Below are positions 27,412 to 37,457 of a stretch of DNA of 53,358 nucleotides, piece after piece. Position 1 is the stretch's first letter, and the number at the start of each line of letters is the position of its first letter. Origin of the DNA: Alphaproteobacteria bacterium (lineage in GTDB: Bacteria; Pseudomonadota; Alphaproteobacteria; JAJTHO01; CANGYM01). Position numbers and translations under genes: made by a program. The stretch is taken from assembly GCA_947458235.1 (NCBI GenBank), contig CANGYP010000003.1:1-53358 (forward strand). Reading direction: 5' to 3'. The notes below the pieces were generated by a model. That model searched no databases. It saw only the letters and a list, made by a program, of their open reading frames with translations, and was not told the DNA's origin.

Positions 27412-28239
27412 TTAAAAGAACTGAGGTTTAGAGATGACCGTATTGCAAAACACATCGGCTAGGGGCTGCTCTGTGCTTTGACGGCTGATCCGCCATCCTC
27501 GCTGCGCCGCAAGGGTATCGAGGGCATGCATATGCGCGGCATAACGGGTTTGATAGGATGGGCGCAAGGCCTGTGCATTCTCAACCAAACAATCCGCGCC
27601 CCCTGCCAAATCCCGAAACCGAATGGGTCCTTGATAGGGAAACGCGACCTCAACCGGATCATAAACCACAAACAGGTGCACATCATCGGTGGTTATGGTG
27701 GCAAACAGGGCAGCCAAGGTTTCCTGTGCGTATAAAAAATCCGAACACAAAACCATCATATCGGCGGGGGGTATGGGGCCTTGGGGAAAAACAACCTGTT
27801 TGTCCAGATCCCGCTCCAGAGGCACAATATCATGATAACGGTGATGGGAACCACCCTGAAGGCTGATGAGCCAATCCCCCTGCCGCGCCATGGCCCAGCC
27901 CCATGCCAAGGCCATCACGTCCGCCTGATGCTGCTTAGTGCGTTCTGCCGTGGTAAAGCCCATGGTGGGGCGGCGATCCACCCACAGGGTCAGGCTGCTG
28001 GGCACGGCATCTTCGTGCTGCTTGGTTAACGGCTGGCGATATCGGGCCGAGGCTCGCCACGCAATGCGGGCAGCATCATCTCCCGCCGTGTAGGGGCGAA
28101 ATTGCCAGAATTCCGTTCCCTGTCCCCGACGGTGGCGCGGGGCGGCCCCCTGCCAAGGGCGTGGTTGATGGCTGAGCGGCATAAACGGGGGGATCAAGAG
28201 ATCCGACAGGGCCAAAGCTTCGCCAACGCGGGTGATCAT
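27412..28239 (-). CDS. DUF58 family protein
   Basis: A 275-residue protein with the DUF58 signature at about 35-60: RRGQGTEFWQFRPYTAGDDAARIAWRASAR, of which the GxxxEFxxxRxYxxGDDxRxIDWxxxAR pattern is the family mark. The following TLWVDRRPTMGF strand resembles the start of a von Willebrand A fold but without a full MIDAS. DUF58 proteins often work with MoxR ATPases, but none is next to it. The start overlaps the end of the MlaF-like gene by 4 bases, so it is coupled to that operon. Confidence 0.88.
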   Translation of the reverse strand: MITRVGEALALSDLLIPPFMPLSHQPRPWQGAAPRHRRGQGTEFWQFRPYTAGDDAARIAWRASARYRQPLTKQHEDAVPSSLTLWVDRRPTMGFTTAERTKQHQADVMALAWGWAMARQGDWLISLQGGSHHRYHDIVPLERDLDKQVVFPQGPIPPADMMVLCSDFLYAQETLAALFATITTDDVHLFVVYDPVEVAFPYQGPIRFRDLAGGADCLVENAQALRPSYQTRYAAHMHALDTLAAQRGWRISRQSTEQPLADVFCNTVISKPQFF

Positions 28240-29012
28240 GGCTTTTCAGCAGTCATGGGGCCCGTAGTTTGCCCATGCACAAACTGTTGAACGTAGGGGT
28301 TGTCCGTCGTGTCCATGGCGGTGATATCGCCCTGCCAGATAACTTTGCCCTGATGCAACATGGCCACGCGGCTGGCGATATGGCGCACCGAGGTCATATC
28401 GTGGGTGATGGTGATGGCCGTGGCCCCAACCTTTTGCACGCACGAAACAATCAGATCGTTAATGACGTTGGACATAATGGGATCTAAACCCGTTGTGGGC
28501 TCGTCAAAAAAGATCACATCGGGATTGCCCGCAATGGCTCTGGCCAAGCCTACGCGTTTTTTCATGCCCCCTGAAAGTTCCGCAGGATAAGCCTCGGCCA
28601 GACGCTCGGGCAATCCCACATCCTGCAATTTTTCCAGTGCCAAGCGGCGGGCGGCCTTGCGGTCCATTTTTTGGCCATATAGCAGACCAAAGGCCACATT
28701 TTCCCAGATCGTCAGACTGTCAAAAAGGGCAGCCCCCTGAAACAGCATACTGAAACGCCGCAGTATGGCCTGTTGTTCGCTGCGGGGCAGATGGAACAAA
28801 TCCCGATCATCCACCAAAACTGACCCCCCGTCGGGATACAGCAGGGCGCAAATGGTTTTGATCAACACGGATTTTCCCGTGCCCGACCCCCCAATGATGA
28901 CCAAAGACTCCCGCGGGGCCACATCCAAATCAATGCCCGAGAGGACAACGTTCTTGCCAAAGGCCTTGGTTAATCCCCGAAGCGTCAGGCGCGGCGGCAT
29001 TTGGGAAGCCAT
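28236..29012 (-). CDS. ABC transporter ATPase, MlaF type
   Basis: ATPase of a phospholipid-trafficking ABC importer, 258 residues. Walker A is GGSGTGKS, the signature is LSGGMKKRVGLARAI and Walker B is VIFFDEPTTGLDP, the MlaF/Ttg2A wording. The frame reaches a TTG at 29027, but the ATG at 29012 behind TTTAGGA is preferred. It is 4 bases after the MlaE-like permease. An MlaD-type substrate-binding gene is not in the window. Confidence 0.92.
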   Translation of the reverse strand: MASQMPPRLTLRGLTKAFGKNVVLSGIDLDVAPRESLVIIGGSGTGKSVLIKTICALLYPDGGSVLVDDRDLFHLPRSEQQAILRRFSMLFQGAALFDSLTIWENVAFGLLYGQKMDRKAARRLALEKLQDVGLPERLAEAYPAELSGGMKKRVGLARAIAGNPDVIFFDEPTTGLDPIMSNVINDLIVSCVQKVGATAITITHDMTSVRHIASRVAMLHQGKVIWQGDITAMDTTDNPYVQQFVHGQTTGPMTAEKP

Positions 29013-29016
29013 TATC

Positions 29017-29784
29017 CTAAACTCCAAAAAACAGTGCTGTAATCACAAAGTTGGCCACCAGAATCAAAATGGACGCCGCCACAACGGCGTAGGTGGTGGC
29101 CGCCCCCACCCCCTGCGCCCCACCACGGGAATAATACCCGTGATAACACCCACAAATGGCAATGAGCAGGCCAAAGGTGGCGGCCTTCACCAGCCCCGAA
29201 AACACATCCATGAATTCCAGCGTTTCAAAGGTGCTTTTGAGATATGACCCCGCATTAAACCCCAACTGCGACACCCCAATCACAAAGCCGCCCATGATGC
29301 CGATAATATCGGCCACAATCACCAGCAGGGGCATCATCAGGGTCGCCGCCAACAACCGCGGGGCCACCAGATATTTCATAGGATGGGTAGAAAGCATCTG
29401 CAGGGCATCAATTTGCTCCGTCACCCTCATGGTGCCCAGCTCGGCAGCGATAGCCGCCCCCACGCGCCCCGCCACCATCAGGCCGGCCATGACGGGGCCC
29501 AGCTCCCGCGTGATGGACAACACCACAATGGCAGCAATGGTGGATTCTGAATTAAAGGACGAAAAGCCCGAATAGCTCTGCAAAGCCAGTACCATTCCCG
29601 AAAACGCCGCCGTTAAACCCACCACAGGGAGAGAATAAAACCCAATATCCAAAAACAAACGCCCCACAGTACGGGCATAAAACGGGGGCCGCACAATGTG
29701 GCTGAGCGCCACTAAGGCAAACAGGGCAAAATGACCCGCTTTTTGAAAAAACGAAAGAAGGGCCCGCCCGATGGATTGCAGCAT
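29017..29784 (-). CDS. ABC transporter permease, MlaE type
   Basis: Membrane subunit partner of the MlaF-like ATPase, 255 residues with five or six helices. Family features include FYSLPVVGLTAAFSGMVLALQ, then RELGPVMAGLMVAGRVGAAIAAELGTM and EQIDALQMLSTHPMKYLVAPR, which are the strongest MlaE marks. With MlaF it probably keeps lipid asymmetry of the outer membrane. It starts 23 bases after the symporter gene stops. Confidence 0.94.
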   Translation of the reverse strand: MLQSIGRALLSFFQKAGHFALFALVALSHIVRPPFYARTVGRLFLDIGFYSLPVVGLTAAFSGMVLALQSYSGFSSFNSESTIAAIVVLSITRELGPVMAGLMVAGRVGAAIAAELGTMRVTEQIDALQMLSTHPMKYLVAPRLLAATLMMPLLVIVADIIGIMGGFVIGVSQLGFNAGSYLKSTFETLEFMDVFSGLVKAATFGLLIAICGCYHGYYSRGGAQGVGAATTYAVVAASILILVANFVITALFFGV

Positions 29785-29807
29785 ACCTAGGGTTTGCCCT
29801 TCTTTGA

Positions 29808-31055
29808 TTAGGCGTTGTACGTGGTGTGATCCAAAGTGCCTTCGCTGGCATCCACAATTAACGTGATGGCCGCATCACCCGTGATGTTGATGGTTGTGCG
29901 CACCATATCCAGCAAACGGTCAATACCCAGTAGGATCCCAATACCCTCTAACGGCAGGCCCACAGAATTCAAAACCATCCCCATAAAAATGATGGACCCA
30001 CTGGGAATCCCCGCAGCCCCAATAGAGCCCAAGGTGCAGGTTAACATCAGAATCAAATAATCATGCAATTCCAAATGCACACCAAACACTTGCGCAAAAA
30101 AGACCGCACAAATACCCAAATAAATCGCCGTTCCATCCATGTTCATGGAGGCGCCAAGGGGCATCATGAATTTCACACTTTGCTCGGACACACCCAGTTT
30201 GGTTTCCACATTGTTCATGGCGGTGGCCAAAGTGGCCTTGCTGCTGCTGGTGGAAAAAGCCAAAAGCTGGGTTGAACCCATTTTTTTAAAAAACGGCATG
30301 GGGGAAACCCTGCCAAAAACAGCGATCAAAACCCCAAACACGAACATTTGCAGGGCACATGCGGCCAAAAAACATACGATAAGCCAGATGAGCGTGTGGA
30401 TGATATCCATGCCCTGCGTGCCCACCATCCATGCAATAAAGCCAAATACGGCAATGGGGGCCAAGCGAACGATCAATTCGATCATTTTAAAGGTGACGGT
30501 AGAAAATCCATTCAAAACATCACGAGCATGGTGTCCTTTGGGCCCCAGCATGTTAATGACAACACCCGTGAACACAGAGAAAAGAACAATTTGCAGATAA
30601 TGATCCTCAGTAAACATCCGAACAGCATTTGTGGGAACCAAGGACATAAAAAATGCGCCCAAGGTAGGAGCAGTCTGGGCATTCGGCCCAGCATCCCCAA
30701 AAATCGAAGGGTCAATGGAAATGCCGATGCCAGGATTAAAAATATTGGCCATGACAAGACCTAAAACCACCGCAAAAAAAGATGTACAGGAATAGGCCAC
30801 AACGCCCTTGAAGCCCACACGGGCAGCCCCCCCCGCCCCGCTTAAGCTGGTGATTCCTGACACCAAAGCCAGAAAAATCAACGGGGTCACGACCATTTTG
30901 ATTAAGTTGATAAAAATCTTTCCCAAAACCTTCATGGATTCGGCATACTCTTTGAAAAAAAGACCAGCCAAAACACCGAGAAAAAGTCCAGCCAAGACTT
31001 CTTTCCAGAGTGCGAAGCCAAAAATACCCCGATCAGATCCAGATGCAGCTGCCAT
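29808..31055 (-). CDS. Dicarboxylate/amino acid:cation symporter (DAACS family)
   Basis: Inner-membrane carrier of 415 residues that imports glutamate/aspartate or C4-dicarboxylates with sodium or protons. Family motifs are the serine-rich SSSKATLATAM, the ligand-binding PLGASMNMDGTAIYLG and the C-terminal DRLLDMVRTTINITGDA. A GTG at 31103 is in frame, but the ATG at 31055 with AAAGGACC before it gives the normal start. Substrate cannot be read from sequence alone. Confidence 0.93.
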   Translation of the reverse strand: MAAASGSDRGIFGFALWKEVLAGLFLGVLAGLFFKEYAESMKVLGKIFINLIKMVVTPLIFLALVSGITSLSGAGGAARVGFKGVVAYSCTSFFAVVLGLVMANIFNPGIGISIDPSIFGDAGPNAQTAPTLGAFFMSLVPTNAVRMFTEDHYLQIVLFSVFTGVVINMLGPKGHHARDVLNGFSTVTFKMIELIVRLAPIAVFGFIAWMVGTQGMDIIHTLIWLIVCFLAACALQMFVFGVLIAVFGRVSPMPFFKKMGSTQLLAFSTSSSKATLATAMNNVETKLGVSEQSVKFMMPLGASMNMDGTAIYLGICAVFFAQVFGVHLELHDYLILMLTCTLGSIGAAGIPSGSIIFMGMVLNSVGLPLEGIGILLGIDRLLDMVRTTINITGDAAITLIVDASEGTLDHTTYNA

Positions 31056-31185
31056 GATGTTGGTCCTTTGTTTTTTGGTTAAAAGGGGACAAAAACCATC
31101 CACCTATAATCGTTTTTCTGCCTTGGTGCAAGATGATTTGAAGTCTTTTTGTGGTCTCGTGCTTGAAGGCAGGTGCATAACTGTT

Positions 31186-33138
31186 CTACTGATCCGACCA
31201 CCCCATCCACTGTCCAGCAATGCGTACGGGGGGCAGAACGGCCAGCGGTGCGGGTTGTTGATAGACATCCAGCATGGTGGCGTAAAGGGGCCCTTCGGCT
31301 GGTATACCCATCAGGGCGGCGTTCATCAGGGATACATGGGCTTGTGACGAGCCAAGCCCGCCCATGACAAAGCGCAGGAATCCCGTCAACACATCCTCAA
31401 TTTTTGGGTAAACCACCACGGTGACAGCGCGACGATCTAGGCGGGCTTGTTTAGCCGCTTCGTGCACGGCTTCTTCCAAGCCGCCAACGCGGTCGATCAG
31501 GCCCAAAGACAGGGCATCCAGACCCGTGAAAAACTGGCCGCCGATGGCTTGGCTGGCCTGAGCGTCCGTTAATTTTCGGCCAGCCTTCACCAAGCCCCCA
31601 AAGGTGTCGTAGGCTTCTTTCAAATTGGCGGATACGAGGGCACTTTCTGCGGGATCAAAGAGGGTTTGAGAACTCCATATCAACGCGTGGGGCTGAACCA
31701 CCACACGATCCCATTTCACATCCAGTTTTTGCGAAAGGCTCGCCGTCACAAACTTACCCCCAAAGACCCCGATGGACCCCACCAGAGATGTTTCGGGCGC
31801 AACGATGGCGTTGGCATCCATGGACAGAAAATACCCGCCAGAGGCCGCCATATCCTTGATGCTGATGATCACAGGAATGCCTTGGGTCTTTGCGGACAAC
31901 ACCGCATCCCGCAACACATGAGAGGCCGTATAAGAGCCACCTGGGCTATCTACACGCAGGACAATCGCTTTGACATCATCCTCCACAGCCTCTTGGATCT
32001 GCTGGGCCAGCGTTAGGGCATACACACGGGAGCCTGAGCCGCCAAACGGAGCATCCTCTGGATCATACCCATCCATAATGGGCCCTTCAGCGTAAATCAG
32101 GGCGATGGATTCGGGGTCCTTGTTGTCTTTGAAAGGAGCAGATTTCCCTGCCTTGGTATCGGGGGCAATCACATCGTTCGTGACCTGAGGACGGCCCCCC
32201 TCATAGTCATGAACATCGATATAGGTGCCGTCTTGGGGGGATTCGGTTTCATGCTCCCCCCGCACAACCCACGTTTTGGATGTTTCAAGGAAGGATTCAA
32301 AAGATGACGTTTCATCCACTAAACCCAACGTTTTGGCCTCCGCCGCAGGAATCAGGGCTTTTGCAAAAAAACTGTCCATGGTGGCTTTATCCCAGCCCCG
32401 TGCCGCCATGATGCGGTCTGTCATGATGCCAGAAAGCGAGGTTAGATAAGCCTGCAAGGTCGCGCGGTGCTCGGGGGTATAACCATCCTCCATCACCGTG
32501 TTGGCACCCGTTTTGTTTTCGCTGAATCGGAAAAATTGGGGCTCGACCCCCAAATGATCTTTCAAAGCGGTTTTGACAAAGGGAGCCTCAGCCGCCAAAC
32601 CCGTCAAAGACACGGTACCACTGCCATGCATCACAAGGCGATCAAAGGCCGAAGCGGTCATGTATTGCACCAACCCTCTAGCCCCAAACTCAAAGGTGTC
32701 CAAATAGGCCGTTGTTTTTTTTCCTTGATCGCGAAAGGCCTTCACGGCCCCTAGCAGGGCGTCACGATCGGCCAGCGATAGATCCTCGTCCCGCAGATCC
32801 ACCACCAAACCCCGTATGCGTTTATCCTTGGCGGCATACTGAATCCGTGTCGTCAGGGTGTGGGCATCCATAAAGGATGGACCCAGAAAACGGGCCAGAC
32901 GCTCATCCACTTTACGTTGGGCGAGGGGTTCTGAAAAATCAACAAACAAAATACCGTTATCGGGAATGCTGGCCATCTGACGATGGTCTTTGCTTGTTTT
33001 TAAGGTCTCTTCCCATCCCTCTTCGGAAAGTTTACCCACCAAAAGAGACACCCCCACCAGCAACAGCAGAAAGGTCAGACCAAAAAACATCAAAACGCCC
33101 TTAGCCGCGCGTAACATCCATTTGAATAAAGTTTTCAT
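31186..33138 (-). CDS. sppA: Signal peptide peptidase SppA, long (67K) type
   Basis: Membrane-bound serine protease that removes leftover signal peptides, 650 residues with an N-terminal membrane anchor (about 14-35) and two tandem domains. The nucleophile Ser is in DMAASGGYFLS in the C-terminal domain, and the general-base Lys is in FSENKTGAN in the N-terminal domain, as in the E. coli enzyme. The stretch VLRVDSPGGSYTASH is another signature. It stands alone, with TerC upstream. Confidence 0.94.
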   Translation of the reverse strand: MKTLFKWMLRAAKGVLMFFGLTFLLLLVGVSLLVGKLSEEGWEETLKTSKDHRQMASIPDNGILFVDFSEPLAQRKVDERLARFLGPSFMDAHTLTTRIQYAAKDKRIRGLVVDLRDEDLSLADRDALLGAVKAFRDQGKKTTAYLDTFEFGARGLVQYMTASAFDRLVMHGSGTVSLTGLAAEAPFVKTALKDHLGVEPQFFRFSENKTGANTVMEDGYTPEHRATLQAYLTSLSGIMTDRIMAARGWDKATMDSFFAKALIPAAEAKTLGLVDETSSFESFLETSKTWVVRGEHETESPQDGTYIDVHDYEGGRPQVTNDVIAPDTKAGKSAPFKDNKDPESIALIYAEGPIMDGYDPEDAPFGGSGSRVYALTLAQQIQEAVEDDVKAIVLRVDSPGGSYTASHVLRDAVLSAKTQGIPVIISIKDMAASGGYFLSMDANAIVAPETSLVGSIGVFGGKFVTASLSQKLDVKWDRVVVQPHALIWSSQTLFDPAESALVSANLKEAYDTFGGLVKAGRKLTDAQASQAIGGQFFTGLDALSLGLIDRVGGLEEAVHEAAKQARLDRRAVTVVVYPKIEDVLTGFLRFVMGGLGSSQAHVSLMNAALMGIPAEGPLYATMLDVYQQPAPLAVLPPVRIAGQWMGWSDQ

Positions 33139-33211
33139 AGGGGATCTCCTTGACTGAACACACTAGACATGCCGTGCTGCATTTCGGCATCCGAGTTAAC
33201 GGGTTTTGACA

Positions 33212-34201
33212 TTAAGAAAGACTCCCTTTGCCCTGTTCCCCCCGACTCTTCCACAAAGAGTATACAATGCCCGAGGCCAGTAGCAGCACGGTCACGCTCA
33301 AACTGATCACGGCGGGAATTTTATCGATGCCCATGATATCGGCGGCTAGAACCTTGCCCCCGATGAAAATCAACACCACGGCCAAACTGTATTTCAGATA
33401 ATGGAACCGGTGAATAATAGCCGCCAAAGCAAAATACAATGCCCGCAGTCCCAAGATAGCAAAAATATTGCTGGTATACACAATGTAGGGATCTTTGGTA
33501 ATGGCGAAAATGGCAGGAATGCTGTCCACCGCAAAAATCACATCGGCAAACTCCACCAAAATCAAGGCCAGAAATAGGGGGGTCACAAAACGCTTTTTTT
33601 TCTTTGGGTTGTCGGGATCGGGCAGTCGAACAAAAAATTTATGACCATGTAAGGTATTGGTGACAGGCAAATGATTCCTAAGCCATTTCAAAAGAACATT
33701 ATCCGCCAAATCTGGATTTTTTTCTTTGGCGAACAGCATTTTAACCCCTGTCCCCACCAAAAAGACGGCGAAAATCAGCAACACCCATTCAAACCGCGCG
33801 ACCAAGGCAGCCCCCACAGCAATCATAATCCCCCGCAGGATGATGACACCCAAAATCCCCCACACCAAAACGCGATGTTGGTACTTTCGAGGTATGGAAA
33901 AAAAGCTGAAAATCATGGAAATGACGAAAATGTTATCCAATGCTAAGGTTTTTTCGATCAAAAACCCTGTCAGATACTCTTTGCCTGCTTGGGGGCCGAA
34001 TTCAAACCATACCCAACCGCCAAAGCAGAGGGCCAAAATAATATAAAAGGCGCTCAGGCCTAAACTTTCCCGAACGCCGATATCATGATCTTTTCTGTTT
34101 AAAAACCCCAAGTCAAACACCAAGAGGCCCAAAACAACCCCAAAAAAAAGACACCAGACCCAAATGGCCTTTCCCATCCAAAGGGCAGTTAAAAAATCCA
34201 T
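33212..34201 (-). CDS. TerC/Alx family membrane protein
   Basis: Nine-helix inner-membrane protein of 329 residues. Family marks are GFLIEKTLALDNIFVISMIF, EFADVIFAVDSIPAIFAIT and NIFAILGLRALYFALA, each with conserved Asp or Glu in helices. Members act in manganese export, metal metallation of exported proteins or tellurite resistance. Which role applies here is not clear. It is 15 bases downstream of nuoH, an unusual neighbour. Confidence 0.94.
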   Translation of the reverse strand: MDFLTALWMGKAIWVWCLFFGVVLGLLVFDLGFLNRKDHDIGVRESLGLSAFYIILALCFGGWVWFEFGPQAGKEYLTGFLIEKTLALDNIFVISMIFSFFSIPRKYQHRVLVWGILGVIILRGIMIAVGAALVARFEWVLLIFAVFLVGTGVKMLFAKEKNPDLADNVLLKWLRNHLPVTNTLHGHKFFVRLPDPDNPKKKKRFVTPLFLALILVEFADVIFAVDSIPAIFAITKDPYIVYTSNIFAILGLRALYFALAAIIHRFHYLKYSLAVVLIFIGGKVLAADIMGIDKIPAVISLSVTVLLLASGIVYSLWKSRGEQGKGSLS

Positions 34202-34216
34202 GAGCCCTATTCCTTA

Positions 34217-35224
34217 TTATACGTTTGACAAACGATACACCGCCGTCGCCACCACCATGATCAGGCTGAGGGGAAGAAAAACCTTCCACCCCAAGCGCAT
34301 CAACTGGTCATAGCGATAGCGGGGAAAGGTAGCACGTACCCAGATGAAACAAAATAGGATAAACACCACCTTCAGAACAAACCAGACAATGCCTGGAATG
34401 GCAGTGAACAAGGGGATATCCAGCGGCGGTAGCCATCCGCCCATAAACAAAATTGTGGTCATGCCTGCCATCAAAATCATGTTGGCATATTCGCCTAGAA
34501 AGAACAGGGCAAAGCTCATAGAGGAGTACTCCACAAAATACCCCGCCACCAGTTCCGATTCCCCCTCGGGCAGATCAAAAGGGGCGCGGTTGGTTTCGGC
34601 CAGCGTGGAAATAAAAAACACGATGAACATAGGAAACAGGGGAATCATGAACCAGCCATCTTTTTGGGCCAGAACAATCTCCGTCACATTCATGGACCCC
34701 ACCATCAGCAGGACCGTGACAATGACAAAGCCCATGGACACTTCGTAACTGACCATCTGCGCGGCGGAGCGCATGGCCCCCAAAAACGCATATTTTGAAT
34801 TGCTGGCCCACCCCGCCACAATAATCCCATACACACCCAGCGAAGAAATGGCAAACAGGTACAAAATCCCCACATTGATGTTGGCCAGAACCAAGGGTTT
34901 ACCGTCATCCGTCATCCCCACGGGCACCACGGCCCACGCCACCAAGGCCAAAACAAACGTCAGCATGGGGGCCCCGATGAACAGCCAGCGATTGGCGCCG
35001 CTGGGGAAAATGGTTTCTTTGGTGAACAATTTTAACCCATCGGCCAAGGGTTGCAGCAACCCAAACGGCCCCACCACATTGGGCCCCTTGCGCAATTGCA
35101 TGGCCCCGATGACTTTTCTTTCGAAATAGGTCAAATACGCCACCGCCACCAACAGCGGCACCGTAATGGCCAAGGCCCCAAGGACCATATAGAGAACATC
35201 CCAGAAAAGAGGATTCTCAAACAC
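34217..35224 (-). CDS. nuoH: NADH-quinone oxidoreductase subunit H
   Basis: Membrane subunit of complex I that forms the quinone pocket, 335 residues with eight helices. Signatures are [19 protein letters not shown], the loop [15 protein letters not shown]-like ([18 protein letters not shown]), [20 protein letters not shown] and [13 protein letters not shown]. The start codon overlaps the nuoG stop by one base. nuoI and the other nuo genes are not next to it. Confidence 0.97.
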   Translation of the reverse strand: MFENPLFWDVLYMVLGALAITVPLLVAVAYLTYFERKVIGAMQLRKGPNVVGPFGLLQPLADGLKLFTKETIFPSGANRWLFIGAPMLTFVLALVAWAVVPVGMTDDGKPLVLANINVGILYLFAISSLGVYGIIVAGWASNSKYAFLGAMRSAAQMVSYEVSMGFVIVTVLLMVGSMNVTEIVLAQKDGWFMIPLFPMFIVFFISTLAETNRAPFDLPEGESELVAGYFVEYSSMSFALFFLGEYANMILMAGMTTILFMGGWLPPLDIPLFTAIPGIVWFVLKVVFILFCFIWVRATFPRYRYDQLMRLGWKVFLPLSLIMVVATAVYRLSNV

Positions 35225-37278
35225 TAAGCCACCGCTTTTTTGTCATCAGGATTCTGGCCCCCATACACAAACACACGGGCACATTCTGCCATGGTTTTCG
35301 ATGCCCGCGAAATGGGATCGGTCTGGTAAAAATTGCTAATGGGGTACACCAACGGGGCTTTGTCCAGCGTTTTGGGGCTTTGGGGAAAACGGGTCCAAGA
35401 CGGTGTCGGACACTGATCCCGAACCGCCAAAGCAGGATAGTGCTGCACCATGGCCAACCGAACCTCCTCCAACGTGCGATAGGTCAGCGAGACGCCAGAG
35501 ACATGATCTGCTAAGGCACGAAAAATTTTCCAGTCCTCTTTCGCTAAGTGGGGGGGGGTGACGGCAGGCAAAGCCTCTTGGATGCGCCCCTCGGTGTTGA
35601 CGTATAGGGCTTGCTTTTCTGTATAGGCCGCCCCAGGCAAAATCACGTCGGCATAATGGGCCGCTTTGTCGCCATGGTGGCCTTGATAAATCACAAAAGC
35701 CTTTTCCAAAACATCCGTGGGCACATCGTCCGCCCCGTACAGGTACAGCGTGGTCACGGCACCGCCGCGCACAGCATCAAACAGGGCCTGTTGCCCGCCC
35801 TGTGTCACAAAGCCCAAATCCAAGGCTGCCAGCGTCCCCACGTTGTGGTGCAAAACGTTAAACCCAACACAATCGGGCGTGATTATGCCCACGGATTCGG
35901 CCAGATCAGCAGCGTAGGCATAGATGGCCTCGCCGTCAGAACGTGCCAAAACCGATGCGCCCAGAATCAAGGCAGGACGCTGGGCTTTTTTCAGGATACC
36001 CGCAAAGGGAACCGCACCCTTGGCAAGGCCGCGCAAAACCTCCGCCGTATTGCCCAAATGGTCATAGGGATAGGTCAAATCCACAGCCTCCCCCACCAAA
36101 GCCACGGGCAGGGCGTTTTGCGTATAACGTTTACGAATGCGGGCGTTGATCAGGGGTGCTTCCCAACGGGGATTCGTGCCCACCAACAACAGGGCATCCA
36201 CCGATTCCAAGCCCGCAATGGTGGTGTTAAACATATAGCGAGAGCGATTATCGCGGGGAAACACGCCCCCGCCCGCGCCGTCATAACGCGTTACACCCGA
36301 GGCATCCAAAAGGGTTTTCAGCACAAACAGCGATTCCAGATCCGCCAAAGGTCCCCCTATGGCGGCCAATGTTTCGGGCTGGTGAAAGCGCTCGGCCACC
36401 GCGCACAGGGCTTGGTCCCAAGGGGCTTCCTTCAGATCCCCCTGATACCGGATATAGGGGCGATCCAGACGTTGGTACTTCAAGCCATCACAGGCGTGGC
36501 GCGCTTTGTCGCCGATCCATTCCTCGTTAATGTCCTCGTTCAGGCGGGGCAGGATGCGGACAACCTCCGCCCCACGCCCATCAATGCGGATGTTGCTGCC
36601 CACGGCGTCCAAAACGTCAATGGATTCGGTTTTTTCCAGTTCCCACGGGCGGGCATGAAAGGCGTAGGGCTTGCTGGTTAAGGCCCCCACGGGGCACAAA
36701 TCCACAATGTTGCCAGACAGTTCGCTGGCCACGGGGCGGCCCAGTGTGGTGATTTCCATAGATTCCCCGCGTCCCACGGCCCCCAAAGCGGGAACCCCCG
36801 CAATATCCTCAGCAAAACGCACGCAGCGGGTGCAGTGGATGCACCGCGTCATAACGGTCTTGATTAGGGGACCCATCTCTTTTTCAGGGACAGCCCGTTT
36901 CTCTTCGTGATAGCGGCTTTTGTCCATGCCGTAGGCCATGGCTTGGTCCTGCAAGTCGCATTCTCCGCCTTGATCACAGATGGGGCAATCTAGGGGGTGA
37001 TTGATCAATAAAAATTCCATGGCACCGCGACGGGCTTTTTGCACGCGGTCGTTGTGGGTGTGCACCACCATCCCGTCAGCCACGGGCATAGCGCATGAGG
37101 CAATGGGCTTGGGGGCCTTTTCCAGATCCACCAGACACATGCGACAGTTGCCAGCGATTTTTAAACGATCATGGTAACAAAAACGGGGAATTTCAACACC
37201 AGCCAGTTCGCACGCCTGAAGGACAGTGATCCCTGCAGGGGCCTCTAAGGTCTGACCATCAATTATCAGGGTGGGCAT
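35224..37278 (-). CDS. nuoG: NADH-quinone oxidoreductase subunit G
   Basis: Iron-sulfur subunit of complex I, 684 residues. The N-terminal cluster ligands are visible: [15 protein letters not shown] for the [2Fe-2S] cluster, [17 protein letters not shown] for the His-Cys3 site, and [10 protein letters not shown] plus CPVGAL for [4Fe-4S]. The large C-terminal molybdopterin-like domain is present. It is followed only by nuoH, so this is a small fragment of the nuo set. A G9 run on the plus strand at 35550-35558 is within the gene. Confidence 0.97.
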   Translation of the reverse strand: MPTLIIDGQTLEAPAGITVLQACELAGVEIPRFCYHDRLKIAGNCRMCLVDLEKAPKPIASCAMPVADGMVVHTHNDRVQKARRGAMEFLLINHPLDCPICDQGGECDLQDQAMAYGMDKSRYHEEKRAVPEKEMGPLIKTVMTRCIHCTRCVRFAEDIAGVPALGAVGRGESMEITTLGRPVASELSGNIVDLCPVGALTSKPYAFHARPWELEKTESIDVLDAVGSNIRIDGRGAEVVRILPRLNEDINEEWIGDKARHACDGLKYQRLDRPYIRYQGDLKEAPWDQALCAVAERFHQPETLAAIGGPLADLESLFVLKTLLDASGVTRYDGAGGGVFPRDNRSRYMFNTTIAGLESVDALLLVGTNPRWEAPLINARIRKRYTQNALPVALVGEAVDLTYPYDHLGNTAEVLRGLAKGAVPFAGILKKAQRPALILGASVLARSDGEAIYAYAADLAESVGIITPDCVGFNVLHHNVGTLAALDLGFVTQGGQQALFDAVRGGAVTTLYLYGADDVPTDVLEKAFVIYQGHHGDKAAHYADVILPGAAYTEKQALYVNTEGRIQEALPAVTPPHLAKEDWKIFRALADHVSGVSLTYRTLEEVRLAMVQHYPALAVRDQCPTPSWTRFPQSPKTLDKAPLVYPISNFYQTDPISRASKTMAECARVFVYGGQNPDDKKAVA

Positions 37279-37408
37279 AGAAAAACCAGACGTTGTCTCT
37301 TCCTAAAGCCCTATGTAGTCCAAAGCCACACAAAGCGCAAGGCTCTTTCCACCAAGGTCTCTTTCCACCAAGAGCGCCCCATGACCTGAAGAGGGGCCTG
37401 AAAAAAGG

Positions 37409-37438
37409 TGTGACTTTTGCCACAAATTTTATTATAAT
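37409..37438 (+). promoter_or_regulatory. Promoter with TGTGA-N6-CCACA dyad, second secretion locus
   Basis: A near-perfect dyad (37409-37424; one mismatch in the second half) is followed 8 bases later by TATAAT at 37433-37438. GTGACT in the first half gives a -35 position with a 17-base spacer. The start codon is 20 bases after the -10 box, behind AGGGAG. The arrangement copies that of the promoter of the VirB2-VirB4 operon at 23454-23485. Confidence 0.65.
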
Positions 37439-37457
37439 CACCCTCTAGGGAGATTGC

